Shown: positions 1-6,492, counted from the first letter of the stretch. The stretch: DNA of 8,861 bases from Brevundimonas sp. (GCF_003248455.1 NZ_QFNM01000061.1:1-8861), one strand, 5' to 3'. Notes: a model not told the origin generated them from the letters alone. Made by a program: numbers and translations.

Positions 1-2651
1 AGCGCGCGTGCTGATGATGTCGACGAACAACATCCTGTCGCCCGCCAACGGCAAGCCGATCATCGTGCCGTCGCAGGACATCGTCCTGGGCCTGTACTAT
101 CTGTCGCTGGTCAAGGACGGCGAGCCGGGTGAAGGCAAGCTGTTCGCCAACATCGGCGAGATCGACGCCGCGCTGGACGCCAAGGTCGTGACCCTGCACA
201 CGCGCATCAAGGCGCGCTGGACCGAGCAGGACGCCGAAGGCAAGGAGGTGACGAAGGTCATCGACACGACGCCGGGCCGGATGAAGCTGGCGGCCCTGCT
301 GCCGCGCAATCCGAACGTCGGTTATCGCCTGCTCGAGAAGAACCTGACCAAGAAGGAGATCGGCAACCTGATCGACGTGGTCTATCGCCACTGCGGCCAG
401 AAGGCGACGGTCATCTTCGCCGACCAGATGATGGGCCTGGGCTTCCGCGAGGCGGCCAAGGCGGGCATCTCGTTCGGCAAGGACGACATCGTCATTCCCG
501 CCAAGAAGGCCGAACTGGTCGCCGAAACCCGCACCCAGGTCGAGGAGTACGAACAGCAGTACGCCGACGGCCTGATCACGCGCGGCGAGAAGTACAACAA
601 GGTCGTCGACGCCTGGGCCAAGGCCACGGACCGGATCGCCGACGCCATGATGGGCGAGATCGCGCAGCCGCGCGTGCTGATCGAGGGCGAGAATCCCGAC
701 ATCAACTCGGTCTTCATGATGGCCAACTCGGGCGCCCGCGGTTCGCAGGCGCAGATGAAGCAGCTGGGCGGGATGCGCGGCCTGATGGCCAAGCCTTCCG
801 GCGAAATCATCGAGACGCCGATCACCTCGAACTTCAAGGAAGGCCTGACCGTCCTCGAATACTTCAACTCCACCCACGGCGCCCGCAAGGGTCTGGCCGA
901 CACCGCGCTGAAGACCGCCAACTCGGGTTATCTGACCCGCCGTCTGGTGGACGTGGCGCAGGACTCCATCGTCACCGAGCAGGACTGCGGCTCGACGCGC
1001 GGCATCACCCTGCGTGCAGTGATGGAGGGCGGCGACGTCCTGGTCTCGCTGGGGCAACGCATCCTGGGCCGTTACGCGGCCGAGGACATCAAGGAGCCGG
1101 GCACGGACACCGTCCTGTTCCCCGCCGACACCTATCTGGTCGAGGAAGTCATCGAGGCCGTGGAGGCCGCCGGGGTCCAGTCGGTCAAGGTGCGTTCGGC
1201 CCTGACCTGCGAAGCCGAGGCCGGCATCTGCGCCCACTGCTACGGCCGTGACCTGGCGCGCGGCACCAACGTCAACATCGGCGAAGCGGTCGGCGTCATC
1301 GCCGCCCAGTCGATCGGCGAGCCGGGCACCCAGCTGTCCTTCATGGAGGCGACCAACGCCGGCGTGGCCAAGGTGGTCGGACCGACCGTCGTCGCGGCCC
1401 ACGGCGACCTGGTGGCCATGAGCCGCAACGTCACCGTGACCGTGGTCGTGGACGGCAAGGACCGCGAGACGCACAAGGCGCCTTACGGCGCGCGCATCCG
1501 CGTCAAGGACGGCGGCGAGGTCAAGCGCGGCCAACGTCTGGCCGAGTGGGACCCCTACACCACCCCGATCCTGACGGAAGTCGGCGGCGTGGTGCGGTTC
1601 GAGGACCTGGTCGAGGGCCTGTCCGTCAAGGAAGAGACCGACGAGGCGACGGGCATCGCCCAGCGCGTGGTCTCCGACTGGCGCGCCAGCCCGCGCGGCT
1701 CGGACCTGCGTCCGGCCATGGGCGTCACCCTGGGCGACGCCTACGCCAAGCTGTCGTCCGGTTCGGACGCCCGCTATCTGCTGCCCGTCGGCGCGGTTCT
1801 GTCCGTGGCGAACGGCGACGAGGTCAAGCCGGGCGAGATCATCGCCCGCGTCCCGACCGAAGGCGCCAAGACCCGCGACATCACCGGCGGTCTGCCGCGC
1901 GTCGCCGAACTGTTCGAAGCGCGTCGTCCGAAGGACTGCGCCGTCATCGCAGAGATGGACGGCCGGGTCGAATTCGGCCGCGACTACAAGAACAAGCGTC
2001 GCATCAAGATCACGCCGGAACCCAACGCCGACGGCGTCCAGGGCGAACCCGTCGAGTTCCTGATCCCCAAGGGCAAGCACATCTCCGTCCACGACGGCGA
2101 CCTGATCCAGAAGGGCGACTACATCATCGACGGCAACCCCGATCCGCACGACCTGCTGCGGATCCAGGGCGTCGAGGCGCTGGCCGAATATCTGGTGAAC
2201 GAGGTGCAGGAGGTCTATCGCCTGCAAGGCGTGCCGATCAACGACAAGCACATCGAAGTCATCGTGCGTCAGATGCTGCAGAAGGTGGAAGTCCTGGATG
2301 CGGGTGAAACCACCCTGATCCGCGGCGACACCGTCGAAGTCGCCGAAGCGGCCCTGGAAAACGCCAAGGTCGAGAAGCGCGGCGGCCGCATCGCCACCAC
2401 CCAGCCGGTCCTGCTGGGCATCACCAAGGCGTCGCTGCAGACCCGCAGCTTCATCTCGGCGGCGTCCTTCCAGGAAACCACGCGCGTCCTGACCGAGGCC
2501 TCGGTCCACCCCGGCGGGCACGGGCGCCTATCTGCGCTCGCTGCAGAAGATCGCCAACGAGCGCGACGCGGAACTGACCCAGGCTCGCGAAGACGCGATC
2601 GAGCCGCTGCCGGCCGATCTGCAACTGGAGCTGGAGAGCAGCGAAGGCTGA
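1..2651 (+). CDS. rpoC: RNA polymerase subunit beta', C-terminal part, with two internal deletions (one frameshifting)
   Basis: This is the largest subunit of RNA polymerase, forming half of the active-site cleft. The window opens just after the catalytic NADFDGD region, so the N-terminal half is outside. Visible landmarks are the MSTNNILSPANG segment (from about 14), the bridge-helix region with HGARKGLADTALKTANSGYL (about 875-935), and the zinc site with Cys codons at 986, 1208, 1229 and 1238 (C-x6-C-x2-C after the first Cys). These are followed by GVIAAQSIGEPGTQL ending at 1336, GGLPRVAELFEARRPK, and LLGITKASLQTRSFISAASFQETT. Two defects are visible. After GTQL the trigger-loop core TMRTFHIGG and a few following residues are absent, in frame. 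After EASVH (ending 2509) about 19 expected residues (GK..D.L.GLKENVIVGRLI) are absent and the frame shifts. The true C-terminus, PAGTGAYLRSLQ to ESSEG, continues from 2511 and ends at TGA 2649-2651. Without correction the frame runs through the terminator to 2725. Gene identity is certain; the deletions are probably sequence errors. Confidence 0.97.
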
Positions 2652-2677
2652 TCTCTCCGGGTTCGGAACGACGACAG

Positions 2678-2710
2678 AGGGCGGCGCCGGAGACGGCGCC
2701 GCCCTTTTTT
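2678..2710 (+). terminator. Intrinsic terminator of the rpoC operon
   Basis: A perfect 12-bp GC-rich stem (2678-2689 with 2694-2705) is closed by a GAGA tetraloop. T 2705, which pairs at the base of the stem, begins a run of six T (2705-2710), followed by C and four more T. It lies 26 bases after the corrected rpoC stop. On the minus strand the stem is not followed by T, so it acts only in the rpoC direction. The uncorrected rpoC frame would read through this structure, which supports the true stop being at 2651. Confidence 0.93.
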
Positions 2711-2734
2711 CTTTTCGGGGGCTGACACCCTTCT

Positions 2735-2862
2735 CGTCATTCCGGAGCTGAGCGGAGCGAAGAACACGGAACCCAGGACCGCTTCGTTTTGCTGGGTAAA
2801 TTCGGCGCTGGATCCACGCCTCCTGGGTTCCGGGTTCGTCCTGCGGACGCCCCGGAATGACG
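2735..2862. repeat. Long imperfect palindromic intergenic repeat
   Basis: The outer ends CGTCATTCCGG (2735-2745) and CCGGAATGACG (2852-2862) are perfect 11-bp inverted repeats. Inner arms GGAACCCAGGA (2768-2778) and TCCTGGGTTCC (2821-2831) are a second perfect 11-bp pair, and the segments between are partly complementary. The whole 128 bases could fold into one long hairpin with a loop of about 42 bases. The form resembles dispersed intergenic palindromes that I recall being common in alphaproteobacteria; copy number elsewhere cannot be seen from here. It sits between the convergent ends of rpoC and the minus-strand genes and might also terminate or protect the minus-strand transcript. No coding capacity is evident. 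Confidence 0.75.
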
Positions 2863-2887
2863 GCGACAGATCAAATGTCGTTTGAAC

Positions 2888-3727
2888 CTAGTCCTTCCAC
2901 TGCTCGATCGGCGCCGATGCGCCCGGCGTGATGGGCGCGCCGCCCGCCCGATGTCCGTCGCGCCGTGTCTGGACATTGCGGCTGGAATCCGGCGCCAGAG
3001 ACGGGTTCAACTGAGCGCCGGCGCAGCCCGTGCCGAAGTTCGAACCGGGACAGTCGGCGGGACCGACCACGCCCACGCCGCCGGACAAGGGGCGGCGCCG
3101 CGCCTCCCACTCCGCCAGGCGCCGCGCGCCTTGGCGAGCGAAGGCGGCGTCGCGTTCCGGGTCGCCCGAGCCGGCGATGGGGGCGGCGTTCTGGCCGCGC
3201 CGCATGGCGTCCTCGCGGCAATGGGCGCGCTCGGCGGCGTTCAGCTGATCCGAGGTTGAACAGCCGATCAGTCCCTGGCGCAGGGTGCGGGCCATGGCGT
3301 TCGTCCGGCTGTTCGGATCGACCCGCCACGGATCGTCTGGCGTCTGCACGCCCTGAGGCGCCGGCGCGGCGAGCCTGGGGCGCAAGGGGGCGGGGCGGGC
3401 GTCCAACTGCGGCGTCGGCTGGGTCGCCCAGCGCGACCGGGTCTGGCGCGCATCCGGGGCGGGCGTCGCGGCCGTGACCTCGGTGGAGGACTGGACCGGG
3501 ACACGCGGCCGCTCGTCGGGCAAGAGCGGGCGCGGCGCGATGTCGACATAGAGGATCGGCTGATCGGGCGCGCGCGACGGCCCGTCGATCCCCAGGGCGG
3601 TGAAGGACAGCACCGCGATCAGGCCGACGTTGATCGCCACCGAAGCCGCCGCCAATCCGATCTTGCGCAAATCCGGCCGCCGCAATCGAGGCCGAGCGAG
3701 CGGAGGGTGCGCTGACAAGACGGTCAT
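2888..3727 (-). CDS. Predicted membrane-anchored periplasmic protein, paralogue A (279 aa)
   Basis: I do not recognise a named family. The protein has a basic N-terminus (residues 1-22), one hydrophobic segment (about 23-46, with S29, N33 and G35), then PILYVDIAP (Y60, D62). A Pro/Arg/Ala-rich linker runs to about 130, followed by DPWRV (W134). A small domain holds C156 and C170 (C-x13-C), then IAGSGDPERDAAFARQ (G188-D189) and a basic helix-like stretch, and then C226 and C235 (C-x8-C). A polar tail ends at TAG 2888-2890. The single N-terminal anchor and paired cysteines suggest inner-membrane anchoring with a disulfide-bonded periplasmic domain. The start is fixed by an ATGA overlap with paralogue B (its TGA is at 3724-3726), implying translational coupling. 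The frame stays open upstream to 4243, but that stretch overlaps B and is a shadow. The closest relative in the window is paralogue B. Function is unknown. Confidence 0.85.
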   Translation of the reverse strand: MTVLSAHPPLARPRLRRPDLRKIGLAAASVAINVGLIAVLSFTALGIDGPSRAPDQPILYVDIAPRPLLPDERPRVPVQSSTEVTAATPAPDARQTRSRWATQPTPQLDARPAPLRPRLAAPAPQGVQTPDDPWRVDPNSRTNAMARTLRQGLIGCSTSDQLNAAERAHCREDAMRRGQNAAPIAGSGDPERDAAFARQGARRLAEWEARRRPLSGGVGVVGPADCPGSNFGTGCAGAQLNPSLAPDSSRNVQTRRDGHRAGGAPITPGASAPIEQWKD

Positions 3728-4422
3728 TGGCGACGCTTTCTGAGGTTGGGCAAAAGGCCGTCCCGCGAAGAGAATAGCTCGACCGATATGTTGGCGCCGC
3801 CACATTCGGCGATAGGGCCGAGTTGCAGGCAGGGTTCGTCGGCGTCCGTAGGCGCGGCCCGCTGATTTTCCCAGGCCGCCAGACGGCGCGCGCCCTGGCG
3901 GGCGAAGGCGGCGTCGCGCTGGGCGTCGCCCGTTCCCGCGATGACGGCGGTGTTCGTGGCCTCGACCCAGCGATCCTCGCAGGCGCGTCGCGCGTCGAAT
4001 GACAACCGATGCGGCGCATCGCATGAGGGGGTGAGCGCGTTTGGACGGGGCGCGGCTGTGTTGACGCGCCATCCGGGGTCTATGCCTTCGTCTTCGCGCG
4101 CGGCGATCTGAGGATGCTGCTCCGATGCTAGGTCCCTGTCCGAACCGTGCGGCGGCGTGTTCGGCTTCTCGCGTCGCGCCCCAGGGGGCTCGCCCTGCGT
4201 GTGACCATTCGGTCGTTTCGATGCGCGAGCCAGGGTGGGCCAAATCTCGTCGAGATAGACGATCATCGGCGGGGCGTGCAGCGACGGCCGTCGTGGATCA
4301 GGGTCGGTTACGGACAAAAGTGCGACGGCTCCGGCATTGAGGCCGATAGCGGCCGCTGCAAAACCGGCCCTGCGCCAATCCAAGCGCGGTTTCCCTATCC
4401 GTCCGAGCGCCGCCGCACTCAT
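3724..4422 (-). CDS. Predicted membrane-anchored periplasmic protein, paralogue B (232 aa)
   Basis: This protein has the same architecture as its neighbours. A basic N-terminus (1-18) is followed by a hydrophobic segment (about 19-38, containing GLNAG with N29), then MIVYLDE (Y56, D58). A hydrophilic Pro/Arg/Glu-rich linker leads to DPGWRV (W118), then C134 and C148 (C-x13-C), IAGTGDAQRDAAFARQ (G165-D166), and C198 and C207 (C-x8-C). Over a 29-residue stretch around the GD motif it matches paralogue A at 23 positions by hand count. The ATG at 4420-4422 has a GAGGGA ribosome site 7 bases upstream. Its TGA overlaps the ATG of A by the ATGA arrangement, and a gap of 58 bases separates it from C upstream, so C-B-A probably form one transcript. 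The C-terminus after C207 (about 25 residues, ending in Arg-rich sequence) differs from that of A. Function is unknown; periplasmic exposure and disulfides are inferred. Confidence 0.85.
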   Translation of the reverse strand: MSAAALGRIGKPRLDWRRAGFAAAAIGLNAGAVALLSVTDPDPRRPSLHAPPMIVYLDEIWPTLARASKRPNGHTQGEPPGARREKPNTPPHGSDRDLASEQHPQIAAREDEGIDPGWRVNTAAPRPNALTPSCDAPHRLSFDARRACEDRWVEATNTAVIAGTGDAQRDAAFARQGARRLAAWENQRAAPTDADEPCLQLGPIAECGGANISVELFSSRDGLLPNLRKRRQ

Positions 4423-4480
4423 CGCGCCGTCCCTCGGCTCAAACCTATGTCGTGCGACGACGTCAGGAACGGCGACATCG

Positions 4481-5092
4481 TCAGTTCATGCCCAGCAGCG
4501 ACCGAAGACCAGGATAGGGGCCATCGCCTTCGCGGTAGTCCCGCCAGCGTTTCTTGACGGCGGCCTCCTTTTCGAAAGCCGCAGTACGGGCGTCGCCCGT
4601 GCGAATCAGCGGCGCCCAAGGGCCCGCTTCCAGGACGGCCGGCGCATCGCAGACCACGCCGCCGTCTAACGGCATTCTGTCCGGGTGAGCGCAAACCGGC
4701 ACATCGGTCCGATCCGGGCTTTCCCGAGGCCAAGTCGTGCCTACTGACGATTGGCGGCGAACCGTCCATTGCGGGTCATAGGCGGGAGAGGGCGGCGGAT
4801 CGGACCGGGCGCCGTTGGGGGATGCCGCCGCGATTCCTTCGATACGACGGGGCGACGCTGGATCGGCCCTAGGCCTGTCGTTCTGAATCCTGTCCTCGAC
4901 ACCTGCTTTGGACGACGTCACGAATGGTGTCGATGCGCTGACGACGACCGGCTCCATGTCGATATAGACAGGCCCCGACGTTGGAATTCGACGCTGAGTC
5001 GGTCGTCGTTCCTCCAGGGACATCAGCGCCAGCAGGCCGGCGTTCAAAGCGAGCGAAAGCGTGAGCGCCCCTGTCTTGGTCAGCCTCGCCAT
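4481..5092 (-). CDS. Predicted membrane-anchored periplasmic protein, paralogue C (203 aa)
   Basis: This is the first gene of the minus-strand set and the most diverged. A very short cytoplasmic end (1-7) is followed by a hydrophobic segment (about 8-26, with S13, N17 and G19 in the LNAG pattern) and PVYIDMEP (Y43, D45). A polar, Pro-rich linker leads to YDPQWTV (W109), then C134 and C148 (C-x13-C, the same residue numbers as in B) and IRTGDARTAAF (G166-D167). It stops soon after, so the second C-x8-C pair found in A and B is missing. The ATG at 5090-5092 is preceded by GGGGATGG, a plausible ribosome site. Another ATG at 5097-5099 lies in a different frame whose product lacks the family motifs, so I reject it. 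Overall similarity to A and B is low, and paralogy rests on motif order and spacing. Function is unknown. Confidence 0.82.
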   Translation of the reverse strand: MARLTKTGALTLSLALNAGLLALMSLEERRPTQRRIPTSGPVYIDMEPVVVSASTPFVTSSKAGVEDRIQNDRPRADPASPRRIEGIAAASPNGARSDPPPSPAYDPQWTVRRQSSVGTTWPRESPDRTDVPVCAHPDRMPLDGGVVCDAPAVLEAGPWAPLIRTGDARTAAFEKEAAVKKRWRDYREGDGPYPGLRSLLGMN

Positions 5093-5153
5093 TCACCATC
5101 CCCGGTTGGTTGCACGATCAAGCTGAACGGGAAGCGTGGCGGGTTTCAGGCCG

Positions 5154-5178
5154 ATTAGAGTTCTATTGGGGACCGCAA
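5154..5178 (-). promoter_or_regulatory. Weak candidate promoter for the minus-strand three-gene set
   Basis: Reading the minus strand, TTGCGG (5178-5173) is followed after 13 bases by TCTAAT (5159-5154), about 60 bases before the start of paralogue C. The short spacer fits an alphaproteobacterial housekeeping promoter better than the E. coli 17-base rule, but both hexamers are imperfect. It is a position guess only. Confidence 0.2.
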
Positions 5179-5219
5179 TCGGATGGCGGGGAGGGAAAGG
5201 GCAGGTGTTAACGCGCTTC

Positions 5220-5248
5220 TTGACCTAACGCCCCAACGCGCGTAGAAG
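5220..5248 (+). promoter_or_regulatory. Candidate housekeeping promoter of the str operon
   Basis: TTGACC (5220-5225) is separated by 17 bases from TAGAAG (5243-5248), which matches TATAAT at four of six positions. It lies in the divergent 427-base region between paralogue C and rpsL and is the best -35/-10 pair I see on the plus strand there. If used, the rpsL transcript would carry a leader of roughly 265 bases containing the paired hairpins at 5322-5390. Confidence 0.4.
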
Positions 5249-5321
5249 CCGCGCACTTTCGAGGCGTGGCCGGTTCGCCGGTCGCCGAGAACGTGACAAT
5301 CGAACGGACGGCCTGTGCGCC

Positions 5322-5390
5322 GCCGGAACGCCCGAAGCGCGCGTTCCGGCCCTTTGTGTTTTCGTGTTCCGGTCCGCCGGAGCGGACCGG
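5322..5390 (+). promoter_or_regulatory. Structured leader of the str operon: two tandem hairpins with a possible alternative pairing
   Basis: Hairpin 1 is a perfect 10-bp stem, 5322-5331 with 5341-5350, with a 9-base loop; a T-rich tract (CCTTTGTGTTTT) follows. Hairpin 2 is a perfect 9-bp stem, 5369-5377 with 5382-5390, loop CGGA. The right arm of hairpin 1 (GCGTTCCGGC) recurs imperfectly at 5364-5373 (GTGTTCCGGT), so the left arm of hairpin 1 could instead pair there and break both hairpins. The geometry is compatible with an attenuator or a post-transcriptional control element; this function is inferred. The rest of 5093-5519 shows no gene that I can support. Confidence 0.45.
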
Positions 5391-5519
5391 GGGCTGTTTG
5401 GGGCACGTCCTCAGTCTCGATGACACCCGGGCGAGGGGATGGTCCCCCGTTCACAAGAAGGCGAGAGGCGCTTCGGTCGAAAGACACACGCCTCCATCAG
5501 AAGTCGAGACAAGTTTCGA

Positions 5520-5894
5520 ATGCCTACGATCAACCAGCTGATCCGCAAGCCGCGCAAGCCCAAGCCCACCCGCAACAAGGTGCCGGCCCTGGAGGGTTCG
5601 CCTCAGCGTCGCGGCGTCTGCACCCGCGTCTACACCACGACCCCGAAGAAGCCGAACTCGGCTCTGCGTAAGGTCGCCAAGGTCCGTCTGGCCAAGAACG
5701 GCTACGAAGCCGTGTGCTACATCCCCGGCGAAGGCCACAACCTGCAGGAGCACTCGGTCGTTCTGATCCGCGGCGGCCGCGTGAAGGACTTGCCCGGCGT
5801 CCGCTACCACATCCTGCGCGGCGTTCTGGACACCCAAGGCGTCAAGGACCGCAAGCAGCGTCGTTCGCACTACGGCGCCAAGCGTCCGAAGTAA
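5520..5894 (+). CDS. rpsL: 30S ribosomal protein S12
   Basis: S12 sits at the decoding centre of the small subunit and affects translational accuracy. The 124-residue product has the full family pattern: MPTINQLIRKPRK at the start, VPALEGSPQRRGVCTRVYT, TTPKKPNSALRKVAKVRL, GEGHNLQEHSVVLIRGGRVKDLPGVRYH, and a basic end YGAKRPK. The lysines linked to streptomycin resistance when mutated are the usual Lys (K43/K44 and K89 in this numbering, with Met counted), so nothing points to resistance. D90 is the position that is methylthiolated in E. coli. The start is chosen by family homology; the frame is open back to an ATG at 5439, but the extra 27 residues are not part of S12. The Shine-Dalgarno sequence is weak. 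It is the first gene of rpsL-rpsG-fusA-tuf. Confidence 0.99.
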   Translation: MPTINQLIRKPRKPKPTRNKVPALEGSPQRRGVCTRVYTTTPKKPNSALRKVAKVRLAKNGYEAVCYIPGEGHNLQEHSVVLIRGGRVKDLPGVRYHILRGVLDTQGVKDRKQRRSHYGAKRPK

Positions 5895-5957
5895 GCCATT
5901 CGCTTTCGGGCCGTCGCGCCCGGACGCCTTTTCGAGATATTCCCGGCGAGCGCCGGG
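5882..5957 (+). promoter_or_regulatory. Structured rpsL-rpsG intercistronic region, possible S7 control site
   Basis: Three nested or adjacent stems are visible. GCGTCCG (5882-5888, at the end of rpsL) pairs with CGGACGC (5921-5927). Alternatively, local CGGGC (5907-5911) pairs with GCCCG (5918-5922); the two overlap at 5921-5922. CCCGGC (5942-5947) pairs with GCCGGG (5952-5957), loop GAGC, ending 6 bases before the rpsG ribosome site. In E. coli the str operon is repressed by S7 binding this same intercistronic region; whether that holds here is inference from position and structure only. Confidence 0.35.
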
Positions 5958-5975
5958 CACTGCAAGGAATAACCC

Positions 5976-6449
5976 ATGTCGCGTCGTCACCGCGCCCAGA
6001 AACGTGAAGTTCTGCCGGATCCCAAGTTCGGGGACCTGGTCGTCACCAAGTTCATGAACTACGTCATGTACGAAGGTAAGAAGGCCGTCGCCGAAAACAT
6101 CGTGTACGGCGCCTTCGACATCCTGGCCGACAAGAAGAAGGACCAGGAGCCGGTCGCCACCTTCCACGCCGCCCTGGACAACGTCGCCCCGTCGGTCGAA
6201 GTCCGCTCGCGCCGCGTCGGCGGCGCCACCTATCAGGTGCCCGTCGAAGTCCGCCCGGACCGCCGCCGCGCCCTGGCCATCCGCTGGCTGGTCAACGCCG
6301 CGCGCAAGCGTGGCGAGAACACCATGACGGAAAAGCTGGCCGCCGAACTGCTGGACGCCTCCAACAACCGCGGCACCGCGGTCAAGAAGCGCGAAGACAC
6401 CCACAAGATGGCCGAAGCCAACCGCGCCTTCAGCCACTATCGCTGGTAA
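5976..6449 (+). CDS. rpsG: 30S ribosomal protein S7
   Basis: S7 is a primary 16S rRNA binding protein that organises the head of the small subunit. The product is 157 residues, the normal length for this group. It begins MSRRHRAQKREVLPDPKFGD, contains the rRNA-binding VEVRSRRVGGATYQVPVEV and the RRALAIRWLVNAARKR segment, then ENTMTEKLAAELLDA, and ends with the family signature KREDTHKMAEANRAFSHYRW. The ATG has a clear ribosome site AAGGA at 5964-5968. There are 81 bases between rpsL and rpsG and 150 between rpsG and fusA; both spaces contain stable hairpins. No defect is visible. Confidence 0.99.
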   Translation: MSRRHRAQKREVLPDPKFGDLVVTKFMNYVMYEGKKAVAENIVYGAFDILADKKKDQEPVATFHAALDNVAPSVEVRSRRVGGATYQVPVEVRPDRRRALAIRWLVNAARKRGENTMTEKLAAELLDASNNRGTAVKKREDTHKMAEANRAFSHYRW

Positions 6450-6492
6450 CGCCTTCAAAGCGTCATCCGCACTGACTATCTAAGGGTTTCCG

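Noticed and set aside
1546..2307. 253-codon plus-strand open frame inside rpoC.
   Set aside because: Arg-rich out-of-frame reading of a certain gene.
2511..2651. Programmed frameshift or translational bypass at the rpoC and fusA breaks.
   Set aside because: There is no slippery heptamer or hop-type matching codons at the breaks, and conserved residues are missing from the DNA itself, so recoding could not restore the protein.
3728..4243. Upstream extension of paralogue A to an ATG at 4243.
   Set aside because: The extension overlaps paralogue B in another frame and consists of Arg/Ala-rich shadow sequence; the ATGA junction at 3724-3727 gives the natural start, directly before the membrane anchor.
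4869..5099. Alternative minus-strand start at 5099 in another frame over paralogue C.
   Set aside because: Its product lacks the membrane anchor, Y-x-D, Cys and GD motifs that link C to A and B.
5439..5519. N-terminal extension of S12 by 27 residues.
   Set aside because: S12 begins at MPTINQ throughout the family; the open frame upstream is chance in the leader.
5520..5894. Streptomycin-resistance substitutions in rpsL.
   Set aside because: The relevant positions carry the usual lysines in PKKPNS and GRVKDLP.
5451..6458. 335-codon open frame antisense to rpsL and rpsG.
   Set aside because: A shadow of two certain ribosomal protein genes; no start signal or recognisable motif.
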